64,000 nt of DNA, from positions 19,456,217 through 19,520,216 of the forward strand of contig OY754982.1 of assembly GCA_963576475.1 (NCBI GenBank), read 5' to 3'. Below are positions 35,200 through 45,460 of the stretch, piece after piece. Position 1 is the first letter of the stretch, and every line of letters starts with the position of its first letter. The notes under the pieces are model-generated. The model saw nothing but the letters and a program-made list of their open reading frames with translations. It was not told the origin of the DNA and did not search any database. Origin of the DNA: Molanna angustata. Its lineage: Eukaryota; Arthropoda; Insecta; Trichoptera; Molannidae. The position numbers were made by a program, and so were the translations under genes.

Positions 35200-35760
35200 T
35201 GGTATCTCACTAGCCTACAGGCTATCAGTGAGTTTCCCATACAAAAAGGTCAAGTACATATTACATTCCTTAAGTTGCAGTATTAAAATTACAATATGGG
35301 ATACATGTTTTTTATGTATAAATGAATCAAATGTTTTAAATTCCTTTCTACAATATTTTTTTTCAATATAGTTTTAACTGAGGACATTTTATCAAGTATA
35401 CCTATACCACATGGAAGGGTGTTAAATACCTATTTTCGGTATGCTTATTTAGTATCCTTTCACCGTAATAGTTTGTCTATCTGGGATTTATCAATTTATT
35501 TTGCACAACTTGTCTGGAATTATATATATTTTTTACAGGTAATTTATATTCATTAGAGAAGTAATGATTTAATATGACTCGATAAGTGTTTAATTTGTTA
35601 ACTGGGAGTATTCCTGATACACTGAATAGCATTTCATCGTTGTCTTTACATTTAGATAAATCTGATTTGGGTATTAATAGTTTTAACAATCTCGCTTGTA
35701 ATGATTTAACTTTGTCTACATACGTTTTCAATATTATGAAACTATATGTTTAATCTAGTT
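35200..35760 (-). pseudogene. CR1/Jockey-group LINE 3' end with hairpin
   Basis: The minus strand encodes LQARLLKLLIPKS and FSVSGILPVNKLNTYRVILN, then after a stop YYGERILNKHTENRYLTPFH. This is the usual C-terminal region after the RT. Near the 3' end CTCACT (35206-35211) pairs with AGTGAG (35227-35232), and AGCC with GGCT inside, giving a two-tier hairpin. Stops break the frame. Confidence 0.65.
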
Positions 35761-36060
35761 ACTTCCACCTCCACCCGCTCCGCATATGGGGACTGAAACG
35801 GCCCCTTCACAGAACGCTAGTAAGAATGTCAAAGAATGCATGGAACGAAGAGTAGCTCTAGAAGCTCCTCTAGTGGTCTCGGCACAATTGTTCAAAAAAT
35901 AACAATCGACGTCGGTGAAGATAATATTCACAGACATGGATTGTCGCGAGAGTACTTCAAGCCTGTGACTGTAAAACTGGGCATCAGAGAGTTGACCAAG
36001 GACACTCTGGAATTTCATTTTTTTTATTCAACAGATAGAAGGGCACTATAGCCATGGCAA
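35760..36060. other. Unrecognised block between two LINE remnants
   Basis: Short open frames exist on both strands (one of 87 codons on minus, one of 71 on plus), but neither resembles a family I know. It may be the decayed end of the adjoining LINE. Confidence 0.3.
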
Positions 36061-36860
36061 AACAATTTGAAGGCTGTAAAGTTCTTCTTAGAGACCACTA
36101 AATCCGCATGCCCAATGGGACCTTGAAGAGGCCCACGGACTGCAGCGAGGAGCTCCGTTCTGTTGTAGGACACATTTGGGTGAGAGCATTCTCAGAGAAT
36201 GTGCTCTGAAGTTTGGTCAGGGTGATGGCATAACTGACATAAGGACGAGTTTACAAGGCGGAATCTATGAAGGTAGCTATTAAAGCTGCCGTGTCCTGTA
36301 ATAAACTGAGATGTCCAGAAATCTGGGACGGCCCAAGATTGACGAAGTCTAGTCCTCACATCAGGGAAAAACAAGAATGTTGTTCGTCCCACGGGTCACG
36401 AGCTCCATCGAGCCTGCCAAGAGTTCAGCAGGGCTTCCATGGTGATGCGGTTAATGTTTCTGGGGGATGAAGCCGAATCTTACCAATTTCAGAAGACTGT
36501 CGTTTCATCAAATGGTAAGAAGCGCCACGCCTCTGAGTTTCCAAGTCCAACGGAGCCAGAGAATAGGAAGAGAATCCGTCGCACATGTTCTATAAGCTTT
36601 GGATAGGGCCAAGAGTGCGAACCTTTGGCCAGAGAGCAATTTCCTGCGAATGTATTGAAGACTACAAGATTGTGACCAATAACCCGAAGCATAACATGCA
36701 ATGCCAAGATAAACTGCATTGTAAAACACCCGTGCTGTGGGTAATTTCAGACCCCAATTGACCCGAGATATATGGGCAACTTTGTAGAAAGCAGTTTTTG
36801 CCTTATCAACAGCACTGCTGACATGCTGATTAAAAGACAGCCAATGTTTAATCTACTCCT
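36060..36860 (-). pseudogene. R1/I-group LINE C-terminal half
   Basis: Minus-strand pieces in order: LSFNQHVSSAVDKAKTAFYK, ARVFYNAVYLGIACYASG, SKAYRTCATDSLPIL, then FWTSQFITGHGSFNSYLHRF and CQLCHHPDQTSEHIL. The order post-RT region, then a CxxC...H knuckle of the CHHPDQTSEHIL type is characteristic of the R1/I group C-terminus. Frameshifts separate the blocks. Confidence 0.65.
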
Positions 36861-36895
36861 TACAAATTCATCAGAACCGGCTTAGAATAAATTGG

Positions 36896-36962
36896 TGTTT
36901 CCACTCTTTTCTACCATCTTCTTTTTCGGGTGTCCTGTAAGAGCCGGGTAATTGAAAATACA
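36896..36962 (-). repeat. LINE 3' UTR fragment (CGGCTCTTACAGGACA)
   Basis: The minus strand carries CCGGCTCTTACAGGACACCC and GAAAAAGAAG. A plus-strand relative lies at 61985-62045 (CGGCTCTTACAGGACAACCG). In that copy it follows the EWTG-ending LINE C-terminus, so this is a tail piece of that family. Confidence 0.5.
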
Positions 36963-36972
36963 ATAGGTAACA

Positions 36973-37165
36973 GCCGACCGCCGTGGCACAGTCGGTAAAC
37001 CGTTCGGTTTCTGTGCGGGCGTTTTGGGTTCGATTCCCAGCGGAGAAGAAATTTATTTAAAATTTATTTCTCACGCAAATATTGCTTCTCTGGGCTGGAA
37101 ACACTGGTTGGTTGGAAGAAATTGCCATACGGCAATAAACTCGCCACTTGCGCAGGGTGCAAGGA
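36973..37165 (+). mobile_element. tRNA-headed SINE with LINE-type TTGCC/GGCAA tail, most complete copy
   Basis: GCCGACCGCCGTGGCACAGT with CGGTAAACC supplies an A box, and GGGTTCGATTCCCAGCGG a B box. The body reads TTTCTCACGCAAATATTGC, CTGGGCTGGAAACACTGG, TTGGTTGGAAGAAATTGCC, ATAC, GGCAATAAACTCGCCACTTG and GGTGCAAGGA. The tail hairpin TTGCC/GGCAA and its flanks also occur, without the tRNA head, at LINE ends (40106, 61436, 48900). Relatives are at 13858, 39405 (-) and 25165. Confidence 0.85.
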
Positions 37166-37379
37166 TGTGTTCATTTTTAATATTTTTTTTAAAATAACAT
37201 CTCACATTTCGGCAATGTCGTTCACCACCCATTCTTTTCGTATAGTTTGGGTGAAACGGAACTGGTGTGTTTGGTTGCACGCATGTGTCGTGTTTCCTTT
37301 AATATGGTATTGCACACCCCCAAACCTGTCGCTTGTTACCCCACATTAGTAGATATGCAGCAACGGTATGAATGAATGA

Positions 37380-39400
37380 ATTGCATACTTGTAAAGTCAA
37401 TTTACTTTATAAGGAATTATTAACTTGAACTGATTTATATTTCGTAGACAGCGGTAGATATGTATGTTATATTATCTACGATTTTCTGCTTACAATATTC
37501 GAAAATGCTGTCAAGTTATGGAATAATGAGTTTCTTCGTTTTTCATTTGAAGTATAGCAGTGTGAATGCTATTGGAGTTGTTATTTAATTAAGAATATAA
37601 TATATCAGAAGGTTGCGATTTTAAGTACGTGTTCAAATTACTTCCCAATAACATACATCACTATACAAGATATTGCATATTGCAATTTGATAATCGGTTA
37701 ATTAGTAGAAATATAAATAGCAATTGAGTGATGAAGGGTTTCATAATAAAAGAGGACTTACTTTATTAACATATATTTTCAGTTTAAATAAATTACAACA
37801 TAATACTTGATAAATTTACAGATGTTTGTGATGTTTGGGTCGATATTATTTTTTCACTAATTTATTGTTAAATAGTTAACACTGTTGTCGTCCTGTCGGC
37901 TAATTTGCGAATGGTAAACCGCGCTGCATATTCGGTTCAGGACCTGATGTCCTTCGGCCATCTTCGTTAATACGAATGAGATGCGAGACTATCCGACGAA
38001 TGACGTTTTCATTGACGTAAATTGATTGTGGTGTATAGCATCGCCACAGAAGAATCGATAAAAAATCAAATGCTTATTTCAAATAATATTAAATGCTTTC
38101 GGAGGGATTTTGAAGCTTTCTATGAAAAAACGTTCACTAAGGACCGTATTTATAAAACGTACGAAGTATTTAGTATTTTCTCAGTGTTTATAATGACAAA
38201 ATGTATACATTTAAGTATCTTATGCTTCAGTACTGAGAATGGTTCGTAAATACGGCCGTAACTTATTTAGAGAGAAGTTCGAGCGATATACGAGCAACTA
38301 CATGTTTTTTCAAATATATTAAAATTTTTAAAACATTTTTCTAAATGATAATATTTAAATGTATCAAACAAACGGCGATAATATTTCCCTTCGAATGAAT
38401 TTTTTAATAATAGTGATCACGTTGTAGCGGTGCGGTGGGCGGTGGGCGGTGGTGGTGGTGTGGGGGACACACAAGATATTCAAGAGGGTTCGAAAGACAT
38501 TGTTTGAAATAAATTAGAAACATTTTTATGTTATGAAGACTTATTACCGTCTCCCTTCCCCCAAGCCTAGCCGTGTATTCCCTGCATCACTCGACACGCG
38601 TTTCGGGAAAACATGCCCTTTCAATGTTATTTGATTTATTGTATTTATTTCTTGTTGATTTATTTTTATTTACAGCGTTGCGTTATTTCATCGCGGTTTT
38701 GAAATATGTGAATGTCACTGTGGTTTTGTAAACAAATCACTATAAGTACAAATGAATGACAATTAAGTACACAAAATTAAGCAATAACAGTAGTAATAAT
38801 GTGTTGTTTATTGTTTTATACTGTTTTAACTCCTTACTAACCCAAAGGGATATAGTGTGGAATTATGATTTCGCAATTTTTAAGGGTATTTTTTTATTGC
38901 AGATTATCAACTAGTATCATGCTGAGATTGTATTCTGAAAGTTTCATCACAATGTATCTGTGTGTGTGTGCTATATGCTGTGTGCTATGTACGGCGTGTT
39001 TAATTTACTTTATCGATTATAGACTAAAGTACTCGTTCGATTACTTTCAAATTTTGTAAATATGTATATATAATACTCGCTTTGACCCCATTATATTTTG
39101 AAGGATATATAAATAGTGCTTCTCAATTTTTTTAACTGTCAAATATTTCAAAGTGACCCCATGTTTATTTAAATAAAAAATAATTTAACAAACTCATTCA
39201 TGAAAATGCTGAATATTTTCTATACAAAATTCGAATACTTTATAGAATGACTTGTTAGTGCGTTGGCCACAACCCACTCGTTTTCCTTTTCTTTTGTTTT
39301 TCTTCTCGTTTTTTCCTGTTATTTTTTTATAAATAAATAACACAAATCCGCCTCTATTGGTGGCTGTGCCTTATTAAAAAAAAAAAAAATAAATAAAGAA
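37380..39400. other. Anonymous stretch
   Basis: No gene was recognised. A G-rich (GGTGGGC)n-like patch is at 38430-38460, and bases 37890-38030 are GC-richer. Confidence 0.4.
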
Positions 39401-39404
39401 CACT

Positions 39405-39481
39405 TCCTTGCACCCTGCGCAAGTGGCGAGTTTATTGCCGTATGGCAATTTCTTCCAACTTACCAGTGTTTCCAGTCCATA
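39405..39481 (-). mobile_element. tRNA-headed SINE, 5'-truncated copy
   Basis: The minus strand reads ATGGACTGGAAACACTGGTA, GTTGGAAGAAATTGCCATAC, GGCAATAAACTCGCCACTTG and CGCAGGGTGCAAGGA, nearly identical to the 3' half of the SINE at 36973. The tRNA part is missing, as expected for incomplete reverse transcription. Confidence 0.8.
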
Positions 39482-39779
39482 TCTATATGGACTTCTTATA
39501 TTTTACTTAATTTTATTTTTGTGAACGTCCAAGGCATTGCTTAAAACCACCTACACTGTGGGACTCCAGCGTTATAAAGGCAATAGGCAATTAATTGCTG
39601 AGCTTGTACAGCATTACAAAAATGTTGAATTTTATCAAAATATCAAAAGAATCAAGTTGAAATTGATAGTTAATCATGCATTGTCATAGGTTATACACAA
39701 ATTATATAACTGCATGGTAAATTGGCAGAAAGTCGATTGCGAAATTCCAGCACAGACAGACAAATCATAGTCAAAATTC

Positions 39780-40200
39780 ATAGTTCTGATTTTTTTAGCT
39801 TTTCATTTGAAGTACATTCAGCTAGACTATGGAATAGCCTATGTCGAGATATTACGTCGTCTATCTCACTAAACATCTTCAAGAAAAGGCTAAAGTAAAA
39901 ATATTTATCTGACAACACCTGATTACATCTTCCTCTCCTCTTCCTTTCCTTATCCTTTAGTTTTCCTATCATTGCCATGAATTGTTCTCATATGCTATCT
40001 TCTGTGTATTTTTTGTGTTTTACTTTTCTTCTGATATTTTTATTTATTTTGTATGTGATTAACTTATTGCCATAGTACACATTTTTTTTATATTTAATAT
40101 TTACTCTGGTTGGTTGGAAGAAATTGCTATTAGGCAATAAGCACGCCAGTGTACTAATCATAATATATGTACAAGATGTTTCAAAATAAATTAATAAATA
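39780..40200 (+). pseudogene. LINE 3' end (VHSARLWNSLC family) with TTGC/GCAA hairpin tail
   Basis: Plus strand: FSFSFEVHSARLWNSLCRDI and TSSISLNIFKKRLK, then a stop. The tail reads CTGGTTGGTTGGAAGAAATT, GCTATTAGGC, AATAAGCACGCCAGTGTAC and an AAATAAATTAATAAATAA end. The tail is the one carried by the tRNA-headed SINEs, identifying this LINE family as the probable source of their reverse transcriptase. Confidence 0.75.
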
Positions 40201-40299
40201 AACAAGTAATGTTAATAAAAAGGGTGTTAAAACGGACGAGGCCTAGATATATGTACATCTGGAGGGAATGAAACACTTTTGTACCGTTTTGTACTAGAA

Positions 40300-40621
40300 A
40301 AAAGATACAAAAAGACACATTAAGGTGGTTTGGTCACATGGGGAGAATGAATGAGGAGCGCCTGACGAAGAAAATATACAGAGCGGAAAGGAATGGAATG
40401 AGAGGTCGGGGACGCCCAAGAAAGGGATGGCACGACCATGTGAACGAAATTTTGAAAGACGGAAATGTTAGAAGTGTGAGCAATAGACGAACATGTATGA
40501 GACGATGCATGAATGTGGAAGAGGCGAGGGATGCGTGCTAGGATAGAAAAATGTGGCGTTCGGTTCTCTCTGCCTACCCCGCAAGGGACATGGCGTGATG
40601 GTATGTATGTATGTATGTATT
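40300..40621 (+). pseudogene. 3' end of GRGRP...AYPARDMA LINE, copy 3 (best kept)
   Basis: Reading from about 40311, LRWFGHMGRMNEERLTKKIY, RAERNGMRGRGRPRKGWHDH, VNEILKDGN, NRRTCMRRCMNVEEARDAC, then a single in-frame stop (40541), then DRKMWRSVLSAYPARDMA and the natural stop. The tail is GATGGTATGTATGTATGTAT, a short TATG array. Only one nonsense mutation separates this from an open C-terminus. Confidence 0.8.
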
Positions 40622-41164
40622 AGAAAAAACCCACACGTTTTACGTTATTATGGATAATTGTCACAATGTATTTAACCGATGTAATTTCTTTAATGTAATT
40701 TAAACCCTTTTTTATTAATTTCGTAATTAAACGATTTGTACAAATAGCGTTCCCTGTTTAATGTTTTCTACTTGATTTTAATAATGTGGTAATATGTATT
40801 GTAAAGGTGGTTGTTTGGTAGGTATAACTAGATAGGTACAGTTAATGTAACAATATTTATTCTGCCGGCAAAATATATTTAGAATTCACGTCTTAGTATT
40901 GTTTATATTGTGGAAAGAACAACGCGAAATAACGATGGTAATTTTACCTTTATATTACAAACTTTATATTATATTAAATGTTTGAGGTAGAGCGTCACTT
41001 TAGGGTTTGAATAACGGAGACATTAATTATTTATCGGGGAGAATAATAATATAAATCAAACATTTTCATAGAACTTGAATATTTCATCATGGAAATGTTT
41101 TATTATATTCTTACTTGTATATTCTTTCATATGAAAAAAGATACGGTTTAGATATATTTTGTTA

Positions 41165-41330
41165 GGGGAGAGGTTGAGATGTTTTGATAATTCAAAAAGA
41201 ATGAGTGAAAATCGCTTGATGAAGAAGATATACATACAAGACTGGGTAATGGAACGAAGGTCGGGGTATGACAGATAAACGAGTAGATAGCAAAAGATGC
41301 ATAATTATTGGATGAACGCTGTGATGTTTT
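41165..41330 (+). pseudogene. Decayed relative of the GRGRP LINE end
   Basis: Residual similarity only: LRCFDNSKRMSENRLMKKIY is recognisable against LRWFGHMGRMNEERLTKKIY; the rest is scrambled. It lies 550 bp from copy 3 and is much older. Confidence 0.45.
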
Positions 41331-41534
41331 GTTTAATGCTTTAGCAACCTAATCGAGATCGGTTTGAATTCAGCCTCAACGAGCATGTTTTTTTTATTAT
41401 AAATACATGTATGTAGGTATATATTTTAATTATATTCTACAATAGGTATGCGATTTTTAAAAACTCAATTTTTTAATAAATTTCGTTAATGTGTCGAAAT
41501 TATTTTTACTGGTTCATTTTCGAAAATATGTATG

Positions 41535-41800
41535 TGCTGATTAATTTTTATTTATTTAATGGACAAATACAGTATTATAAAATAATCAGAAAAATAAACT
41601 ATTAAATTACAAAAGACAAACCATTTACGTTTGTCTATAGGTTTTATGTTCATTAAATAATCACATAAATACCTACATAACAAAAAAAATAAATAAAAAT
41701 ATTGTTAAAATTATTTTATGTTTTCCTGTGACGGCAAAGAAAAGGAAGGGAGGATTAAATTTGTTGCTGCAATGAAATAAAATTAAAGCAAAAAAAATAT
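41535..41800 (-). repeat. LINE 3'-UTR family with TTTCC/GGAAA hairpin, copy 2
   Basis: Shares ATTAAATAATCACATAAATA, TTTTCCTGTGACGGCAAAGA and GGATTAAATTTGTTGCTGC with 6050-6385. TTTATTTATTTAATGG at the left is the presumed tail. A third, partial copy is at 51380-51475. Confidence 0.6.
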
Positions 41801-42009
41801 ATAAGTACACAAATATTTTTTTTTATAATACACAAGTCAACACCGCTGTGCATTTTACACATAAGAGTTTTTGTAGCAGTCATTACTAGCAGTGAATACA
41901 TCAGAATGTAGGATACTGCTTTAGAGATTGACATTAAATGGTATGCTCTTTTGATAAATACGTTTTGATTTGAATTGGTGTTGCTTTGAGGAACATAGAA
42001 AAAGTCTTT

Positions 42010-43385
42010 CAATATAATTCTGGTTTACTCTGAATCTCTGGCAATTTCGTTAAAAATATTATTCCCGATAAATATCTGCGCGTAGATACCTATTTATAGA
42101 AAAAAATAAAGTTACATTTCATTCACTTGAAAAACTCACTCGAAAAAATGTGCCTTTCGTTGGGAACTTTTAATTTAATCTCGAAATGATTAAAGTACCT
42201 GGAGAACGTCAAACTTTAGAAATATATTTTAATTTCTTTTAATTGAAAAATTCGGTAGAGATGTATAATCCCGACGGAGTTGGTCGTTTATTTAATTTAT
42301 CTCGAAAGAAAATGAAAAGTTTTGTGTAATTAGTGTATTTAAAAGATTAAAAAAAAAACTTTTCACTCATTAAAATTTCCTTCCTAATGGCCACCAGTTA
42401 GTCTTTAGTCTACAATAATTAATGCCAACTGATAACCTGAAGAGTCTTTTTCTTTTCTTTTTTTTTTTTGTTCCCTTTTCGAAATATCTGTATTATATTA
42501 AAATAATGTACATTTCCTCGCGCACTCCAAGGACTTTTTTTTTATTATTCGAAAAGTTTCTAAAAGGTTTCCCTTTAGACCGAGTTAAACAAAGAGGCGA
42601 GAATTGTAGCAAGTTTTGCGAAGCTCCTTATACAACCTTAGGTAGGTTCTAAGAAACTACAACAGTATGTTTCTATGTTTGGGACTCTCCTCGCCCTTTC
42701 CCACCCTGGCTGGGCGGATGTCCCAATACCCTGGCTCCTACTTGACTTGCTAAAATATATTCAGTGTACACATGTTGCGTAACACAATGTGCCAACTTTG
42801 TGTTTAATAATATTATTTGAATTGTGTGAAGGCAGCGCTTTGAGAAGCCTCCCAAAGACAGGATCTTGTTTGTACGTTTCGCAACGACACAACACACTTA
42901 CTAAATGAACCTTTCTATTTTTAACAAATGTTTGACCTTCAACTTTCGAGAGTCAGTCTGGGGTTTCTTTGAAAATGTTAGCAATTTGGTTTCCTACAAA
43001 ACACACTCATTACGTTTTTCAAAATAATATTTCAATTTATGAAAAGTTTTCTTTATATCTCCCCTATAGGTACCTACTATACATCTACACTAATCGTTAT
43101 TTTTTTCTTATCCGTCCACTACACCTTTTCTCTTCATTAACCGTCTTTTTTCCCCTATCCGGCTCCTTAACCTTACATCTCCATCATTCAAATGACATTA
43201 TTTTTACGGACTTCAACAGGAAGCTACTGGTTTATCATTCTAAAGGGAGATATAATGATACATACTAGTATTAATTGGATGACATTAAACCAATGTTCAG
43301 TAATAAGACTGAAAATAAGTAAAGGAACAGTCTAATTAAGTATTTATTTAATTTTTATTGAATATGTTGCCGCAATAACAAAATA
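42010..43385. other. Anonymous stretch
   Basis: No gene was recognised. Pyrimidine-rich strings occur at 42440-42480 and 43090-43160. Confidence 0.4.
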
Positions 43386-43389
43386 TATT

Positions 43390-43990
43390 TAGGTACTAGT
43401 TGTATGTGACACATGAGATCCAACTTTCGATACCAAAAGTATGTATAGTTGAAAAATACGTATTAAACTATAAACCCATAAATCCAAATTATTGAATATT
43501 TTAAGACATTCTGTTTTCTATACAAAATATATTAGGTATGTGTCAGGATACGACATAATGGAGGTCAGTTCTTTTTTTCCTATCAGAATATGAAAACAGC
43601 TTGATGCTTTGTATGTATTAGATTTAACTTTTTGATCGTCAGTTCTTGATGGAATTCCATTTAAATTAATTTATATTTTTATTTATTAAAAATATAAATT
43701 AACTTTGTATGTATATTTAGAGAGTTATCGCAGACATTCTGAAGTGTACACTGCCATATTAATTGTATGAAGCGATGTCGTGTTTGGCGTTTTCGATATT
43801 TACAAAAAAAAATAGAAATCTAGGTAGTTAAACACACAGTAAAAAATGTTTGAGAAACTCTGGAACTTTTTTTAAAGAATTAAATTGAGATTTCAGCGTT
43901 CTAGCTTATTTGGTCATTGAGATAATAATAACTATATGAAAAAATAAAATAAAAATTCAAAAGTTGATAACCCTTGACTGAAACAAAAAT
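43390..43990 (+). repeat. Dispersed palindrome-bearing repeat, copy 3
   Basis: GGTACTAGTTGTATGTGACAC, GAGATCCAACTTTCGATACC, AAACCCATAAATCCAAATTA, GGAGGTCAGTTC, TTTGAGAAACTCTGGAAC and AGCGTTCTAGCTT align in order with copy 1. The palindromic far end is not present; a LINE fragment follows at 44050. Confidence 0.7.
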
Positions 43991-44049
43991 TCAAAATATT
44001 AAATAATATTCGTATAAAATAATATATTTATTTATTCTTCTTCTTCTTC

Positions 44050-44345
44050 GTTTAGTAGACCTAGTTGGTCTGTTCTTCAGAAACTATGTCTCCTGGGATG
44101 ACGAAGTCCAGCTATCCTTCCATCTCTTGGGTGGTCTGCCGGGTAGGCGGCGGCCAGAATTTCATTTGCTGCTATATTTGCAAGCCGATCACTGTCCATC
44201 CTGGCTACGTGGTCCCTCCAATGTCTTCTTCTGGATCTACTCCATCGAACGATGTCCTGTATTCCTCATGTTTTCCTTATTTGAACATTGCGAACACGAT
44301 CTCGGAGAGTTTTACCAGTGATTGACCTTAGGACTTTCATCTCCG
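44050..44345 (-). pseudogene. LINE C-terminal fragment (SRRRHWRDHVARMDSDRLA)
   Basis: The minus strand reads STTEMKVLRSITGKTLRDRV, RNVQIRKT, then IVRWSRSRRRHWRDHVARMD, SDRLANIAAN. This is the insect LINE block EMKVLR-x-ITGKT-RDR-RN-IR, followed by RWV/WxDHVxRM. One stop interrupts it. Confidence 0.7.
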
Positions 44346-44375
44346 TTGTGCTTAGGAGCCCCTTGGGACAATTTA

Positions 44376-44425
44376 TTTATTAATTTATATAATTTATGTA
44401 CATGTGTACAAGGGTAGGTATATAT
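44376..44425 (-). repeat. Truncated LINE tail (GTACACATGTACATAAATTA)
   Basis: The plus strand TATATAATTTATGTACATGT, GTACAAGGGTAGG matches the end of the tail at 48900 (TATATAATTTATGTACAGGT, GTACAAAGGCGGG). The hairpin itself is absent. Confidence 0.5.
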
Positions 44426-44566
44426 TGTTTATTGTTTATTTAGCATGAATAATTTTATTATGTAATTAAAATAAAAAAAAACACCCCAAATCTGACTTGC
44501 TTGAAATGTGTATTTAAAAAATTAGGTGTAGGAGTACGTTTTGCAAATCTCTTAGGTTGGATTGTT

Positions 44567-44733
44567 TCAACATAAGTATCAGTAATTGTATAGTTAAAAT
44601 ACTTTGATTTCATAAAATTGTTCAAAATTGTGTTGTTTGACGGCATCAGATTTTAACGAAACAACCAAAAGTATTGAACAATTTTATGAGCAAAGTATTT
44701 TAACTATAGGTACTATTACTGATACTTTTGTTC
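44567..44733. repeat. Foldback element, ~60-bp arms, 48-bp spacer
   Basis: Left arm 44567-44625 contains AAGTATCAGTAATTGTATAG, TTAAAATACTTTG and CATAAAATTGTTCAA. The right arm 44674-44733 is the complement with a few substitutions and a short insertion. No coding. It resembles the other two foldbacks in plan but not in sequence. Confidence 0.8.
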
Positions 44734-45261
44734 GAAAATCACAGCCTTGGAGGTTGATTGTAGCTTGGGTTTAAATTGACAAGTAGTTTTTATTTATTAC
44801 GAATAATTCTTCACGTTTTGAAGCAGTTATTTAAATAATCTCGAGGTATTTCTTATTTATAATTTCTTCCTTTTGCCTCGTCCATCCTCAATTTGAGAAA
44901 AAAAATATTACCGGCCCAAGATATTCCATGATACAAGCGTTGGCACTTTGGAAATCGCATATTCATCATTAGAATCCTTCTAGGGGCGTAGGGATGATAT
45001 ATAATGCTGATATATGTATATATCGGCTCCTTGTGAAGCAATTTTCGTATCTTGGCTCCAGGAATGAAATCACCTCATTGAGAGGCCGATGGCGTATCTC
45101 GGCGAAGCACTTAGATCCGAGACAGAATTTTGATTTAGAATTCTTCTTTGATTTATGCCTTGGAATAATGAAATTAATATAATTGTTAATTGATTCACCT
45201 TTTAATGTATATTCTTTCATAGTCTTGCTATGTTATATTGTATTTTGTTTTGTTTCTCATT

Positions 45262-45460
45262 AGTATGCTTCAAATACAAATTCCATCCATAATAACGAGA
45301 CCAACTTTTTTCACAAATACTCCGAGAACTAATGCAGGATTCAGGGTACCGTTTTATAGAATAAGTAAAAACTTTAATGACCAATTCAATGACCATATTG
45401 ACATTTTTATTGCATCTGAATCTATATTCAAAAGGGAAATTTTAAAAAAGATCACTGATA
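45262..45460 (+). pseudogene. LINE C-terminal fragment
   Basis: Reads ITRPTFFTNTPRTNAGFRVP, FYRISKNFNDQFNDHIDIFI, ASESIFKREILKKI. The arrangement (R-TN-GFR-P-YR-K-FN...IDIF...FK) is typical of the last 60 residues of CR1/Jockey-group LINE proteins. Upstream RT is missing. Confidence 0.5.
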
